Of a stretch of 64,000 bases of DNA, positions 1 through 12,240 are shown piece after piece. The translations under genes and the position numbers were made by a program. Origin of the DNA: Cylicocyclus nassatus. Taxonomy: Eukaryota; Nematoda; Chromadorea; Rhabditida; Strongylidae. The notes beneath the pieces are model-generated. The model did not search any database, was not told where the DNA came from, and saw only the letters and a program-made list of their open reading frames with translations. Each line of letters opens with the position of its first letter. Within the stretch, counting starts at the first letter, position 1. The stretch is from positions 42,846,833 to 42,910,832 of the forward strand of contig CATQJL010000112.1 in assembly GCA_958299035.1 (NCBI GenBank), in the 5' to 3' direction.

Positions 1-203
1 GGCTGCGAAAAGGTGAAAAACTGGAGACAAAATATTGCCAAAACACTGCCCTTGAGGAGCGCCTATAAACGGGATTATCAGACTTCCATGACCTCTTTCG
101 GATGAGCGTTCTGCGGAAACGGAATGCAGATTTGAGATCAGCGTTTGAACATGCTTTAGCCGATATGCATCTCATATGAAACGGCCATGGCCCTTTGAAA
201 GTA

Positions 204-920
204 TTAGGTCGTTCCGAAAGTTCTTGCGCACGATTTTCAAAAATTCATAACTTGTTGAATTCTCAATGAGTTTACAAGATCTAAATTTTGCATAAGAGAG
301 AAACTCATGCTCTTTGCATCTGCTCCTGAACTGTTCATACATGTGTTCAAATAAAGGAGATAGGAGCTCAAAACCAAAATCACTCAAAATTTGAATTTTT
401 CGTGTAGGGTCATAAAAAATCGGAAACTTGCAACAAAAATCGGAGCAGTCGGTATTGTAGGTTCTTTTACCAGCTCTTCCTAACAGTGCAAAGTCTGCGC
501 CGATTGAGCGTCTCTATGAAAAGTTATGATTTTCGAGCAAGCAATACAAAAAGGGCGAATTTGATTTATTATATTTTGGCATTTTTTAGGGAAATCATAA
601 CCTTTCATAGAGACGTCCAATCAACGCAAACTTTGCACTGTTAGAAAGAGCTGGTGAAAGAACCTATAATACTGACTGCTCCGATTTTTGTCGCAAGTCT
701 TCGATTTTTTATGACCCTACACAGAAAATTCGAATTTTGAGTAATTTTCTTGTATCACTCCTATCTATGCAACAGATGATCATTAGCAAGCAGCTAAGAT
801 CTCATTATAAAGAGCGTGACTTACTCTTCCACAGAAAAATGAAAGCGGTCAAAACGGTTGGAAAAATCAGAAGTTATGAATTTTTGAAAATCGTGCGTAA
901 GAACTTTCGGAACGACCTAA
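204..920. mobile_element. mariner-like foldback MITE, TTAGGTCGTTCC family
   Basis: Both ends carry the same terminal sequence in opposite orientation (TTAGGTCGTTCCGAAAGTTC at 204, its complement ending at 920), and TA flanks each side (202-203, 921-922), the mariner/Tc1 target duplication. The inverted arms run far inward: the text around 440-530 reappears reversed around 600-690, so nearly the whole 717 bp can fold back. There is no transposase-sized reading frame; the short ORFs are arm sequence read on both strands. It is non-autonomous. The interior resembles the element at 45591-46314. Confidence 0.88.
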
Positions 921-1329
921 TACTTTCGCCTCAGAGAGAAAACTAAAGTTGCTGAAGTTTGCACTTAGCTACTCACAGCCGCTGAAACAAAAAATCAAAT
1001 TCGTACTCGACTGCAATGCGTCCATGAGTTATGCTAGGTATACCAAAAAGATTTTTTTTACAATTTTCTCGGAAATGCGACTACACCATTAACAGATTGA
1101 CGATAACGCAAATTTTGAGTTTCTGCCTTTTGGCACCAAGACCTGTCCCGGATCAGTCAACGTTTTTCAGATAAAATCACCTTATTGCCATCTTCAATAT
1201 ACCTACAGTAGCTCTGTGAGGCTGAAAGAACCGATGGAGGTCACTTCTAGATTCAGCGCAAAGGAAAACTCTTGAGCGAGTTTGTCTCAGGATGGTCGTC
1301 ATTTTACTGAATCGTAATAATTGACACAC

Positions 1330-1798
1330 CATGTGTCCCAAGTGGTCAGTTAAGGTTCAAGGCAAATAGGCGATTCATAGCACGGAAATACTGCGAACGT
1401 ATCAACGTTTCTTTGACCGAGCGCTCTTTCGTTTCTCTTACCATTTGTTGCCCTCCCCACGCACGAACTTTCTTGGAAGGACGCAACGGCGCCCAGTTTT
1501 TGCTTGTCATGAATCACGTATATCACGCGAATCCAGTCGCTGCGTGAGCCTTAGCGATTCAACTCTTCATCATTGAAACACTACGCAACTTCTCACGTGT
1601 TTTCGAAAATTTCTAAAACAGCCTTATTCATAATGGCGCTATATCCTAAAAGTTTTCACCGTAGTCCTAAGTAACAAAGAGCGACGAATTTGAATCTAAG
1701 TTACAGCCGGCTTTACCGAATGTCAGGTAGGCAAAAGACTTCTTGAAAAGAGAGAGGATAACGATCAAATAGTGTATACATATTACTGAGACACCCTG
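1330..1798. mobile_element. CAGGGTGTCCC-family MITE, right part
   Basis: The right end ACACCCTG is followed by TA (1799-1800) and preceded by the GATCAAATAG and AAAGACTTCTTG blocks shared with copies at 42652, 51079 and 59788. The left end is degenerate, perhaps near 1330 (ATGTGTCCCAA), so that boundary is a guess. No coding capacity. The stretch 923-1330 in front of it shows nothing I can name. Confidence 0.5.
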
Positions 1799-1896
1799 TA
1801 GCATGAGAGAATAACGCAAGTTCAGTTTACAAACCTCAGCTGAGGCTCTTATTTCAGATCATCTGAACTGAAATAAGAGCCTGAAAGAGCTTTACT

Positions 1897-2721
1897 CAGG
1901 GCCCGGCACGCGTTGGTTTGGAGCTTTTTTGGAAACGAAGAAACCCATGACTTCGCGAAAATTTACGAAGTCCCTCTCGACGTAAAAATCAGTAGGAAAA
2001 CCCTTATTCAATCAAAACAACAATAAAAAAGCGAAAAGAGAGCATTTTGAGTTATCTAGTATAACAAAAAAAGCAAGAATAATTTCTTTCGAGTCGACTA
2101 AAGGCTCTGCCATTGGGTAAAGTACCATTTTAATGCTCGGAATGTCGAAAACCTCCTAGGTCAACCAAATCTGTGGCCTCAACAATCCGGCGATGCATTT
2201 TTTGCCACTTAGTTCAAAGAACACCGCATGTGGTTGGAGCGCGATATCTATCAATGCGTAGGATTACACTCCAAACATTTGGCTCCAAAAAAGAGGAGAG
2301 GCAGTGGTTTGATTCTTTCTCTTCACTATATGATAGATTTTTGACCGGTCTCATCGTCCAAATCAAAAAGGCCCAAAACTTAGGTGAATCTCCGATATTT
2401 GTGCTCCGAACCAACCCAGTTGGTTTGGTATTGGTCTAGAAACCAAAAAATTCAGGAACGACTATTAGGACACATAAGTCTGAACTTTTTACATAACGTA
2501 GTTTGGAGTAATATTGTATACACATAGCCCAAATTCGGAGCCATGTGATTGTTTGTGCGCTGTAAACAAGCCTTTTGTTTGTTTGAGTCTTGCGTTTGTA
2601 ATTCGCGAGCTTGCGAAACACGTTCAACTCGTAAAACCTGACATGTTCGTCATTTTTCCGCGTTAGCTCTAACTCCAAAAACGAAGCCAATTTGACCCCA
2701 AACCATCTGTGCCGGGCCCTG
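1897..2721. mobile_element. hAT-like non-autonomous element, copy 1
   Basis: Terminal inverted repeats CAGGGCCCGGCAC (1897) and its complement (ending 2721) are flanked by a perfect 8-bp direct repeat GCTTTACT (1889-1896 and 2722-2729), the TSD length of hAT elements. Internal ORFs of 66-152 codons occur on both strands but match no transposase I know and are not kept open in the second copy at 35103-36607. This copy is uninterrupted and gives the empty-site reference for the insertions in copy 2. Confidence 0.85.
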
Positions 2722-2729
2722 GCTTTACT

Positions 2730-3079
2730 ACGGGCCTCAAGACTACAAAAATGCGTGCTCAACCCACGGCAATGCGACCCACTTATGTGGGCATAAGTGC
2801 TGGTAATTTTCGCATACCGGTGCATCTGGGCGATTGCACTTTTGCCAGACTTTGTCAAGTTACAATGATAGATGTGAGCAATGGAGATGCACAAAAATTC
2901 CTAGCTCCACATGTGTTTTACCTTATGATTTTTTGCCTCTCATCCTAAAATCAGATTTTTATCCACAAGAACATTTTAGTATGAAGCATGGAAAAATAAT
3001 TAGGGAGATCATCATCTACTCATATCAGATTATTGATATTTACAAAAATCTTGCCGTACGTTACCTTATTCGCAATTTA
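2730..3079. other. unassigned spacer
   Basis: About 350 bases between two mobile elements. Short plus-strand reading frames are present, but none has recognisable composition, splice context or family resemblance. Confidence 0.5.
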
Positions 3080-4486
3080 TTAGCTTGTCCGGAAAATGCC
3101 CGTTTTTTATTTCAACCGCAAAAAGTCGTGCACTTCTCACTTCTAAATGGGTTGCAAAGTACCGTTCGATAGAGCAAAGCAAGCTCTACACGTTGGCTGC
3201 CTTGCTTCTGCATCAGCTTTCATACATATTGAGTTTTAAGGCAAAAACTAAAAAGACTCAGCAGCCCGAAAAATCGAAAAAAATCGTAACTCAGTTCATA
3301 AAAATGCTACAAAAATTTTTACTTGCTCACGTAAACACTATCCACATAAGACATCTAATACGCCTTTGCCGTATTTTTCGCTCTGTTAGAAACCAAGAAA
3401 ACGAGAATTTTTGTGCCGACATTGTCGGCACTTCCTAACAACCGTATCTTTATCCTCACCGAAGTACCTTACAGGTCATGCCATAAGCATGACCTGCTGT
3501 GATAGTGTGTTATGTTACTCTACCACGCCTATTATGGTGAGCATTCTACCACAGCACCAACGTGTGCAGGTCGCCTGTCTCAATAAAGCTTATTAGCTAT
3601 GTGTTATATATAACACACTCTACCAGGCGCTATTTCGCCGAAGGCCACTATAGAGCCTACGAATCACCGTTACAATTTTCATGCATTTGCCAAAGTGATG
3701 CTGTGCCGTTCCCACATAGGTAGTTGTATACCACAAGCCTGTAGAAGTACATACTCAAATTTTCAGCTCACTACAAGCTTTAGGTTTCGAGAAATACCGA
3801 ATATAGCTTTACCTAGTTAGGTGGTCCAAGCTAATTCAATTTTCTCGAGAACTAAAGCTTGTAGAGAGACTGAAGATTTAAGTCTCTTCTTCTACAGGTT
3901 TCTAGTATACAACTACCGGGTGTATGTCGAAAGGCGCGCGTTCCCTAAGCCTTACAGCGAGGTTTCCAGATTCCAAGACTTTTGGTAGTACATCAGAAAG
4001 CGTAATGGAGGATAACCAGTTGAAATCGGAAAGTATTGAAATAAATTTAAACTTATTTCTTGCTTCTCCCAGTTAATGACAATCGATCATTACGCGCCAT
4101 TCGACCGTCTCCCACAACTACCTATGTGGGGACGGCACAGCATCACTTTGCCAAATGCACGAATTTTCGTTTTCTTCATTTTTAACAGAGAAAAAAATAC
4201 GGCAAAGGCGTATATAGATGTTTTATGTAGATAGCGTTCACGTGAGCAAGTTGTAGGATTTTTATGAACTAAGTTACGAATTTTTTCGATTTTTCAGGCT
4301 GCTGAGTCTTTGTAGTTTTTGGCTCGAAATTCGTGGTGGATGAAAGCTGTTGCAAAAGCAAGGTGACTATCTTGTAGAGCTTGCTTTGCTCTAGTGAATG
4401 GTACTTTGCAACCTATTTAGAAGTGAGAAGTGCATGACTTATTGCGGTTGAAATTCAAAACGGGCATTAATTTCCGGACAACCTAA
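3080..4486. mobile_element. mariner-like foldback element with 'GATAGAGCAAAGCAAGC' core
   Basis: Ends TTAGCTTGTCCGGAAA and its near-complement are flanked by TA. The arms are several hundred bases long: AAGCAAGCTCTAC near 3177 returns inverted near 4372, and the GCCGTATTTTT and GGCACAGCATCAC blocks are mirrored too. The same core occurs in 18970-19972 and 44630-45586, so the three are diverged members of one family. No transposase. Confidence 0.8.
3417..3684. mobile_element. insertion inside the left arm of the 3080-4486 foldback
   Basis: Aligning the left arm with the inverted right arm (around 4130-4185) shows about 268 extra bases between TTTTTGTGC and ATTTGCC. The insert opens with a small palindrome (GTGCCGACATTGTCGGCAC at 3413-3431) and ends TTTTCATGC, leaving TGC on both sides as a possible 3-bp duplication. 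Family unknown. Confidence 0.5.
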
Positions 4487-4488
4487 TA

Positions 4489-4946
4489 TTAAGTAGGTGC
4501 AAAAGCTCGTTCGCCAGTTTAGAAAAAAAACATAACTTCCTTTCGTCTCAATGGAATTCTCAAAATTGTATGTATGTGAGAGAAAACCATTTTCTTTACA
4601 GCACTACCTTTGCCATGTGGCATGAGAAACTTTGAGAGTTGAAAGCAATTGAAAATTATTCAAGATTGACATTTTGAAGCAGGATCACGAAAAATTTTGC
4701 AAGTATTTTTTTTGAAAGGAAAAATTTTGCACATTACAGTGTCATCTTTTCCATGGATTAACATGAGGACGTTTGAAAGTTAAAAGCAATGGGAGCGAAT
4801 TACCTCAGTTTTGCAGTTTTTGAGCATGCTCAGATAAGCTTCCATCGCAGCAGAGACGGAAGCAGTCATAAACATGAGTTTTATAAGCTCTTCTTTCTAA
4901 TTGAGCAAAACCCATGCCAATCGAGAGCAAATTTGATTTTCATGTA
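4489..4946. other. unassigned AT-rich spacer
   Basis: Roughly 460 bases with no gene, terminal repeat or tandem structure that I can recognise. Confidence 0.5.
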
Positions 4947-5835
4947 TTAGATTGATGCAAAAATAATGACCGTTCTTCCGAGCCTTTTTCAAGACAACTT
5001 TTTTCCGTCAAAATTCTTCCTTCCATATAACCACAGTTTATCTTTGAGAAGATATTTTCATGCTTTATCTACCGATGGTTGAAGCCGGTTACCAGCATCA
5101 TTTTCTAAAAAGTTGCAGAGCTTCAAAGAACAGCATTCAAGATCAGAATTTCGTCGCAATCACATTTCTGGCCAGGATTCGAGCCCGAATGAGGGCGCTT
5201 CTCCAAAAATTTAGCTACTGTATGAAAAAGAAGTTGTCTACATTATGCATACTTTAGCATTCTCGAAAATATGTGCATTGAGATATCGGCGCCTCAACAT
5301 GGTGGGTCGTTTTGGTCATTCCATGATCCATAAATTTCTTCTGAAAAAGGCAATCGCCAAAGCTTTGCTCACTATCGTAAGCATAAGGGTGGGCATCCTG
5401 TTGACAGTTTTTGCAAGAACTTTCATCCGTTCAGTACGCGGAAAATTAGAAGGATGTGTAATTTGGGAGTCTGAGACCTAAGGAACAATTTTGAAAAAAC
5501 TGACAACTTGGAATTCTAATTTTTTGCTTCTCTGCAAATTTCCTTTTTCGCGTCCTTTCCATCCCCTTTTGTTTTACTGGCTAGCGCCTACGGATAAGCA
5601 ACTTATCATTTATACTAGCAAACTCTGAAAGGAGTCATGATCTATCAAAAACAAGGTTTCACAAAGAAAAATTGTTTTTATTTTTCAACCCATATCTTTC
5701 TGCCCGTCGTAATGTAATGTAAGTATAGCTCAATGTGCGCTGTTTTACAAAAGGTTTGCTACTTTTGATAGTTTTTATCGCATTTGGCGATTCAGATTTT
5801 TTAGGAAGTTATAAATGCAATTGAGTAGTTTTCTG
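4947..5835 (+). mobile_element. mariner-like TTAGRTTGATGC family, truncated copy
   Basis: It starts TTAGATTGATGCAAAAATAA after TA and stays alignable with 20451-21462, including the block GATATCGGCGCCTCA. The right terminus is lost near 5835. Two short frames (5060-5257, 5245-5481) correspond to sequence in the other copy, but that copy has stops in the first, so I do not call them genes. Confidence 0.6.
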
Positions 5836-5939
5836 CAGTTGCTCTTAACTCTCGAACTTCCTCAAGCTTCATGGCAAAGGTACTGTTGTATAGAAAATAG
5901 TCTCCTCTTTCGAGAAAATATTTTTTGAAAATCCATTGA

Positions 5940-6115
5940 GTCAAAAGGAAATTATGAGTATCCTACAGTAATGAAGAGCAGTCGGTGATTCGCCCTATAC
6001 AGTGAATCTAAGTTGAACCTCGCTCTACAAAATGGTACCTAAAGCTTCCCGAAACACTTCATTGCAAGAGAGTTATTTACAATCAAACAATGAGTACATT
6101 TTTTGGGATACCCTG
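5940..6115. mobile_element. CAGGGTGTCCC-family MITE, right fragment
   Basis: The family motifs CCTACAGTAATGAAGAG (about 5965) and AGAGTTATTTACAATCAAAC are followed by the terminus TTTTTTGGGATACCCTG (ending 6115) and TA. The left half is absent; it abuts the truncated mariner-like copy. Confidence 0.6.
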
Positions 6116-6117
6116 TA

Positions 6118-9100
6118 TATCTGCTGTATGTTCGTGTTCTCCGAGTGGTTCCTTCACAGCAAGCGAGCCTATATTTTTACTGCGACTGCAGCGACGCACG
6201 CCGCAGGACGCGGCGTGCTGCGGGGTAGTACGAAGGAACCCATGATAACTGCTTCTTTCGCTAGGCAAATGTGCAGTATGGTAGATCAAGCTTTTGACTA
6301 CAACATGTTACGAAAAAATTTTTTTGCAGTGGTTATGCAAAAAATTTTGGAATTTTGAGTGAAGGCAAGTGCATTCCTGGAAATTTGGATGCGATTGCGC
6401 GAACGGGAGCGAAAAATTATAATCTAAAAAGTGTTGGAATTGCTCCTCGATCAAGTTCAAATAGGTGCTTATATAGAATACTCATGGAAAGAATATGGCC
6501 TCATTCTCAGTACCTGCTGCGCTCCTATAGCTTTAAAATTCTGATTTAGAGACAAGTCATTGGCACGCAGCTAATATTCGCAAATTTTTATCGAAAGAAT
6601 AGGTCCTGTCAAACACAACTACCATGATGTGATAGCGCAAAGCCTCATCTATGTTGTAGGCATCAAAATGTTGCAAAATATTCGCGGTATCCTTAGCTGC
6701 GAAATAAATTGCAAACACTTAAAGTTTGTTTTCACTCTCCAGAAGCACTTGTTCAATGAATCCAATTCTTACAAAAACATATGGCACGCGTTTTTAGCTA
6801 GGTAATGTTACACAAATTGAATCGAATTCATTAATACTTTTGTGATTTACACCCTCCAAAGTCCGCTTCCAGACTTTTGCCCCACCCTGTACTTTCAGTC
6901 GCATTCAACGCAACTGTCAACAGGGTAGCCGCATATTTGGCGCATTTAAATAGATTAAGTGACGAGGATAGGAGGGACGTAAAGATAAGTAGCACAGAAT
7001 ATGAAGTAATTGACAGTCAGTTGAATTCATGTTGTTTCAAAGCTCTTACATGTCATTGAGACCCCGGCAGCCCTTTTTGCTGTCCAATATTTCCTTTTCT
7101 CATTTTCTGCTCTCATGGCTTCTCACAATGAAGATTTGGTATCTTTTGTACCCAAATATTCTCCTTTCCTTGTTTCCCTTGTTTCCGAAGCATATTGAAG
7201 TTGATCATTTGTTGTTCTCGTTCATAGTTTTTTCTTTGTTTCCAAATCAGTTTTGAAAAATCAAACAATTTGTTGATATTCCACGTCCGATTGTCATTGA
7301 ACCTCCGCTGCGTGTAACTTTTGAATTGATTGTAGAGCCTTGCGCCAATTTGTGTTCTCATTTATTATTCCTTCAAGTAGATTTAAAGAGCTAAATGTTT
7401 GAGCAAACTCAGCGCCTGTCCTGTTCGCATTTTCCATAAAAATTGTATTGTTTTTTTTGAATTCGAAGTGAATTGGTTCTTTATTAGTTTCGTACGCGTT
7501 TGCACACAAAAAATCGCAATACTGTGGCAACATTGGCTCAAACGACGATGGCCAGAGCTGCAACTATTGCCTCGGCCGGTGTAGCTCACCAGATCAAATC
7601 GTCCGCTTTTATGCTACCGGACGAGCATATAGCAATGACACAGCAGAAACAACGGTCCGGCAACACTAAATGCCCATGCACGGTGTTTGCGGACCGCTTC
7701 GCCAAAATTTGTCTGAGGAGATAAATGTCAAGTCTGCCAAATCCGCAACCAAACTAATCTAACTTCTTAGCATATTTTCAGGGAATTCTTTCAAGATACA
7801 TTCGTTTAGGAGTCTACGATTCATGGTGGCTAGCAAAAAAAGGAGAAAAATGCTCTGATTCACAAAACAGGAATCGAATGTGATTGTGAATGTGTCAAGA
7901 TTCAATACTTCTGCTTTTGACGTAGTCTCACTCCTATTCGACCTCAGAAAACAACTTTTAATCGCATCTCTTTTTTACACAATAGCAACCGCACTCTCTT
8001 CAAAACATTGTCTACTCAAGCGAGAGACCGAACAATAACATTTGACTGCATTTTTACGAAATCGTTCTGTGCGATTATGAGCAGGTTTTTTCTTACTAGA
8101 CTAGTTTTTTTGTGGGTGCGGTAATCGCCGAAGAATAACTTCGCGTACGCATCAGCATCACTCACTTGTAAATGAAGTTATCAAACGAGCGTGAAAATAG
8201 GGCTTGTTCATTCGTATATGAAAAAGAGGAGTAAGGCAAGCTGCGGTGATGGCATTAGCATGTATGTGTCATGTTGTTTCGCTTCGAATGATTTCATCAA
8301 ATGCTTCCTGACTTCCCGCAGAACAGCAAGATCCCACTGGAACAGTGTACATAAGAGTGAACTAGCGCTTTCGGAATAAAGTTCGAATACAAAAAAACTT
8401 TCGCGGAATTCCTGGAATTCTACGACATTCACGGAAATTTTGCACATTCTGTGAGCGGTATTGTATTTGCAGGAGTTGCCATTTCCATATAATAAACTCT
8501 GTCTGAGCTGACCACTCAAAGGTTAACTGATATCATAATGTCACAAGATTAGTTGCAAAACAAGCAAATGCTAGAAACCATGTTGTAAGGAAATTTTTAG
8601 AAAATTTACAGAAACGACACCTATTTAGAAAAGGTTTTCATTGATTATTGTGACAAAACAAAAAAATCGCGAAAACTCAGAAGAGATATTTAAAAGTTTG
8701 AGAACCCAACTTTTGCTCCACATTTGGTGTCCACCCATTGGAGCATAAAATATCAAAATCTTGGGTAATCAAATGCATGGCAATCATATTACACAATCTT
8801 TTTCTCTTGTCTAGACTAGGAAAAAATGCAAAATATAAGCATGGGAAGATATCATTGAATTTGTGCAGATTCCCTCTATGGCAAACCTGTTCATCAATTC
8901 CTTCGTGCTGCAGAACAAAGTTGAAAAAAAGAGAAGCGTCAGATCATAGTTTGTAGAAATATGCATTTCTTCGGCAGTGTTAGCTAAAAAATCACGCTCC
9001 TGGAGAAGTTTTCGCACGGATAGAAATTCTTAATCAAATAGTTATTACAATCTGAAAACCATCACATAAGGTTGCGCCAAAAATGGTAACATTTGAGATT

Positions 9101-10818
9101 TTTTTTGTGCTCAACTTGCAGTGAAAGCTTATAGCTTAACTGAGAAACTGGAAAGAGCAATTGGAAGAGAAATAAGTGAGACAGAAGTAGGCCCATCAAT
9201 GTCTGACTGATGAACTGGTGCTTAGCGTTCAGAATTTCATCTTATGTCTGTTTTCAACCATTGTAAAGACACAAGTTTCTAGTTCATGGTTACGAATCTT
9301 TCTTTTGAATCAAACCAGTTCCTGCTTTCAAGAATCAAAATTATAGCCTATACATATGATTTACGATCGTACGAGAGCCTTCTTCAAATGCCTTTCTTTT
9401 TCTAGCAGAAAGCTCAGCTGGAATTATAATTCTCCTCTGCGGAGGATGATGCAGCTGTACTGAACTGCATCGCGAAAGTAGGAAGAAAACATGCTGGGAA
9501 AGCTCCTGTTAAAGAGGAATTAGAGAAGAATTCCCAGCAGCAAAGAAATGTCTGAAAAGTGCTCAGCATAAAAATTTGCCTTCAGTTTGCAGTATTTAAA
9601 TAGCACTGCGCATGAAACAAGTCTGCGTCAGTAGGCAAAAAGCGACCACGAGAAGAACTTTACTGTTTTCCGAGTTACTAAGATAGACATTCTGTGATGT
9701 CTTGCGCTCTCAAAGACTGTATTTGCCAACCAGCTTTGTGTAGGAGCTATTTGTGCTATCTCGACTGACAACTTTGATAGAAAGTGAAACATGAGAATCT
9801 CGACTGGGGAAGTCAAGTGGAAACTTTTTGACTCGCGTAAAACAGAAAAGGAAAAGAAAAATAGACTAGCTGTGCAAGCAAGTACATACATCACTCCGAA
9901 GTTTGCAAGGATCTCCAAACAACGTCTTTCTTTCTTATTTGCAAAGGCTAAGTGAATATGGAGATATAAATATCGTTAATTTGAGTAAGAGCATTTGTTT
10001 GTTGGATGATCAGAGGTGAACTCGGAACTGTTTTACAATAACTTGAAAGGACGAATAATTGTATGTTTTTCAGTACCCTACAGCTTTCGATTCGAAGGTC
10101 TCTAACTTGTTATATAACAATGTAGGATTTGAGGTTTCTACAGAAAAGCTAAAAATTGTTGGATGATTTTTATGTTTCACATATCTTTTGAATGAACATA
10201 TATTCTTTTACTGAATTCTTCATTCTTAATGCACTGTCATTACATCTGAAACAACATCAGCATTGGCTTTCAGAGTTCCCTGTAGCATTATATTAAAAGG
10301 TTCTCAGAATTTGATTTACGTATTTTTGACTTGATAAAAACACTTTTTAGAAAACGTAATGTAGAACGTAAAAAGAGCAAAAAGTACTATAGCATAAATT
10401 TGCGAGAATGGAACCAGACTAAAGTCTGACTTAAGTGCTTTCTCTGGTCGTTTATAGATTCAGTCTTTGTTAAATGAGATCATAAATTGCCTTTATGGGG
10501 GCAAGACTCTTACCCTATGTCAGTGCTTGGCAGTTGTTGAGGATTGTATCTACTCAAACAAGGGAAAAACATAGAACACCAAATCAAGATGTGTAGTGTT
10601 GAGATCATTCCATACGTAAAGGCCCTAGGAAAGCTGAGCTTCCAGTAAGCAAGCAGCCGGAATGTCCGTAATGTACTCAAAAGTTAGTGAATCCACAACA
10701 CTCTTCTGCGTATGAAGCAACGTTCTGACCATTTTTGCTCGCATTTGGAGATAATTGCTGAAGCAAATTAATGAGAGCTCTATGAAAATAGTCTTATATG
10801 CTTGATTTTTCTTATAAA
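6118..10818. other. 4.7 kb without a convincing gene
   Basis: AT-rich sequence with scattered 60-100 codon frames on both strands. None shows a family motif plus a splice-consistent neighbour. A GC-rich patch at about 6178-6225 can form a hairpin (CGCACGCCGCAGG against GGCGTGCTGCGG). The minus-strand ORF at 9918-9628 begins only at TTG and is treated as chance. Old decayed repeats cannot be excluded. Confidence 0.5.
7113..7563 (-). other. overlapping minus-strand ORFs, possible decayed coding piece
   Basis: Two minus-strand frames overlap at 7294-7361. The upstream one has a composition that looks protein-like (FAQTFSSLNLLEGIINENTN); the downstream one is Lys/Gln/Asn-rich (YEREQQMINFNMLRKQGKQG). 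A single frameshift would join them. I recognise no family, and the plus strand is equally open at 7500-7724. An old retroelement or gene remnant is possible but weak. Confidence 0.15.
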
Positions 10819-10858
10819 TACAGTTGTGACAGTGGAATGTGAAAAATTTCGGCGAATT

Positions 10859-10948
10859 CGCCGAATTCGCCGAATTCGCCAATTTCGCCGATGTCGCCGA
10901 ATTCGCCGATGTCGCCGAATTCGCCGATGTCGCCGATGTCGCCGACTT
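10859..10948 (+). repeat. 9-bp subterminal tandem array, left arm
   Basis: About ten consecutive 9-mers of the type TTCGCCGAA / GTCGCCGAT lie just inside the left terminus. The mirror array is at about 14512-14605. Multiple short subterminal repeats are where transposase often binds in other families; that role is inference here. Confidence 0.85.
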
Positions 10949-11263
10949 TGCGTCTTTTCGTCATAACTCCCTTCGTTCTCAATGGATTTCAAATTTGAAG
11001 GCAGATTTGGATTCAGCTCGCCGAGGCGAATCTTTTCATATATTGAACTGCTGTAATCGGCTCGGTCACGGTAAGTGCATGGTAGGAATCCGTTGCATCC
11101 TGTGGTGGTGTTTTCTAGAGCGTGTATTTCGGCGCATAATGTAGGCAAAAGTTTAAGAAAAAGAGCGTTTGACGGAAGAGTTTCTGCTGAGTGATTTCAG
11201 CAGAAAATCATATCCTTTTTTGTAGTGGAAAAAAGAGAAAGGAGTACGTGAACTTAGTAATTA

Positions 11264-11735
11264 CTAGCTGGCTTACCCGGCTCCGCCGTATGTTCCGAAT
11301 AGAAAATTCCATTTCTGAACCGATCCGGACCAAACTTGGCACACATACACTTCGGGCCCCGGCGGGTGTCACAGTCCACTTTTCGTTATCGATCGATGTC
11401 GATTTTATCGATTTTTTGCAAAATTGAGCTAGGGCGCTGGAATTTGGCAGAGGGGTGTAATCGAGCATGCTGATCACCCCCACGGGGGTGATCAGCATGC
11501 TCGATTACTCCCCTGTGCCAACTCCCAGCCTTGTAGCTCCAATTTTCCAAACAATCGATAAAATCGATATCGATCGATGACGAAAAGTAGTCTATGACAC
11601 CCGCCGGGGCCCAAAGTGTATGTGTGCCAAGTTTGGTCCCGATCGGTAAATGGAATTTTCTATTCGGAACATACGTACATACATACAGACAGACATACAG
11701 ACATACAAACAGACATTCAGCTTTATATATAAGAC
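11264..11735. repeat. head-to-head inverted dimer of a GGCTTACCCGGCTCCGCC element
   Basis: The sequence GTATGTTCCGAATAGAAAA (from 11288) returns inverted as TTTTCTATTCGGAACATAC (to about 11676). The centre is a nearly perfect palindrome (about 11452-11516, around CACCCCCACGGGGGTG). The right unit ends in ACAT/ACAG short repeats and CAGCTTTATATATAAGA, exactly as the related element ends at 49802. A small perfect hairpin CTAGCGACCC/GGGTCGCTAG follows at about 11734-11756. Confidence 0.7.
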
Positions 11736-11892
11736 TAGCGACCCTACGGGTCGCTAGCAAGCGGGTAGGGCACACCCATAAATAAACATCTTTCATACCT
11801 ATAATTTTCTCAAGTGAAATTTCAACTTATCAGTACATGTATTGCCACAACCGCTCAAAAGTAACATTTTCAGAGGTATTTTCAATGGGAGG

Positions 11893-12240
11893 AAAGTGGA
11901 TCATATCGTGCTAAAATTTTGTCTTGCCCCACTCATCGCTGTACAGCTTCCTTTCGCAATGTCACTCTCGCACTCACGCTCACAATCTGGAGAGAAAAAT
12001 CGACTTCACCCAGAGCAAAAGCTCCCAAAAGCGAGATTTTCGAAGATTTTCTCAAAATTTGGCGGAAAAGTGGATCATATCGTGCTAAAATTTTGTCTTG
12101 CCCCAGTCATCGCTGTACAGCTTCCTTTCGCAATGTCACTCTCGCACTCACGCTTACAATCTGGAGAGAAAAATCGGATTCACCCAGAGCAAAAGCTCCC
12201 AAAAGCGAGATTTTCGAAGATTTTCTCAGAATTTGGCGGA
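11893..12240 (+). repeat. two tandem copies of a 174-bp unit
   Basis: The unit begins AAAGTGGATCATATCGTGC at 11893, repeats at 12067, and a third copy starts at 12241 before diverging. The copies differ at only a few positions. The two overlapping 137- and 168-codon frames across it are products of the duplication (174 is divisible by three) and are not called genes. Confidence 0.9.

Noticed and set aside
9628..9918. 96-codon minus-strand ORF with a hydrophobic start
   Set aside because: It opens only at TTG, has no splice context or family resemblance, and lies in AT-rich sequence where such hydrophobic frames are common.
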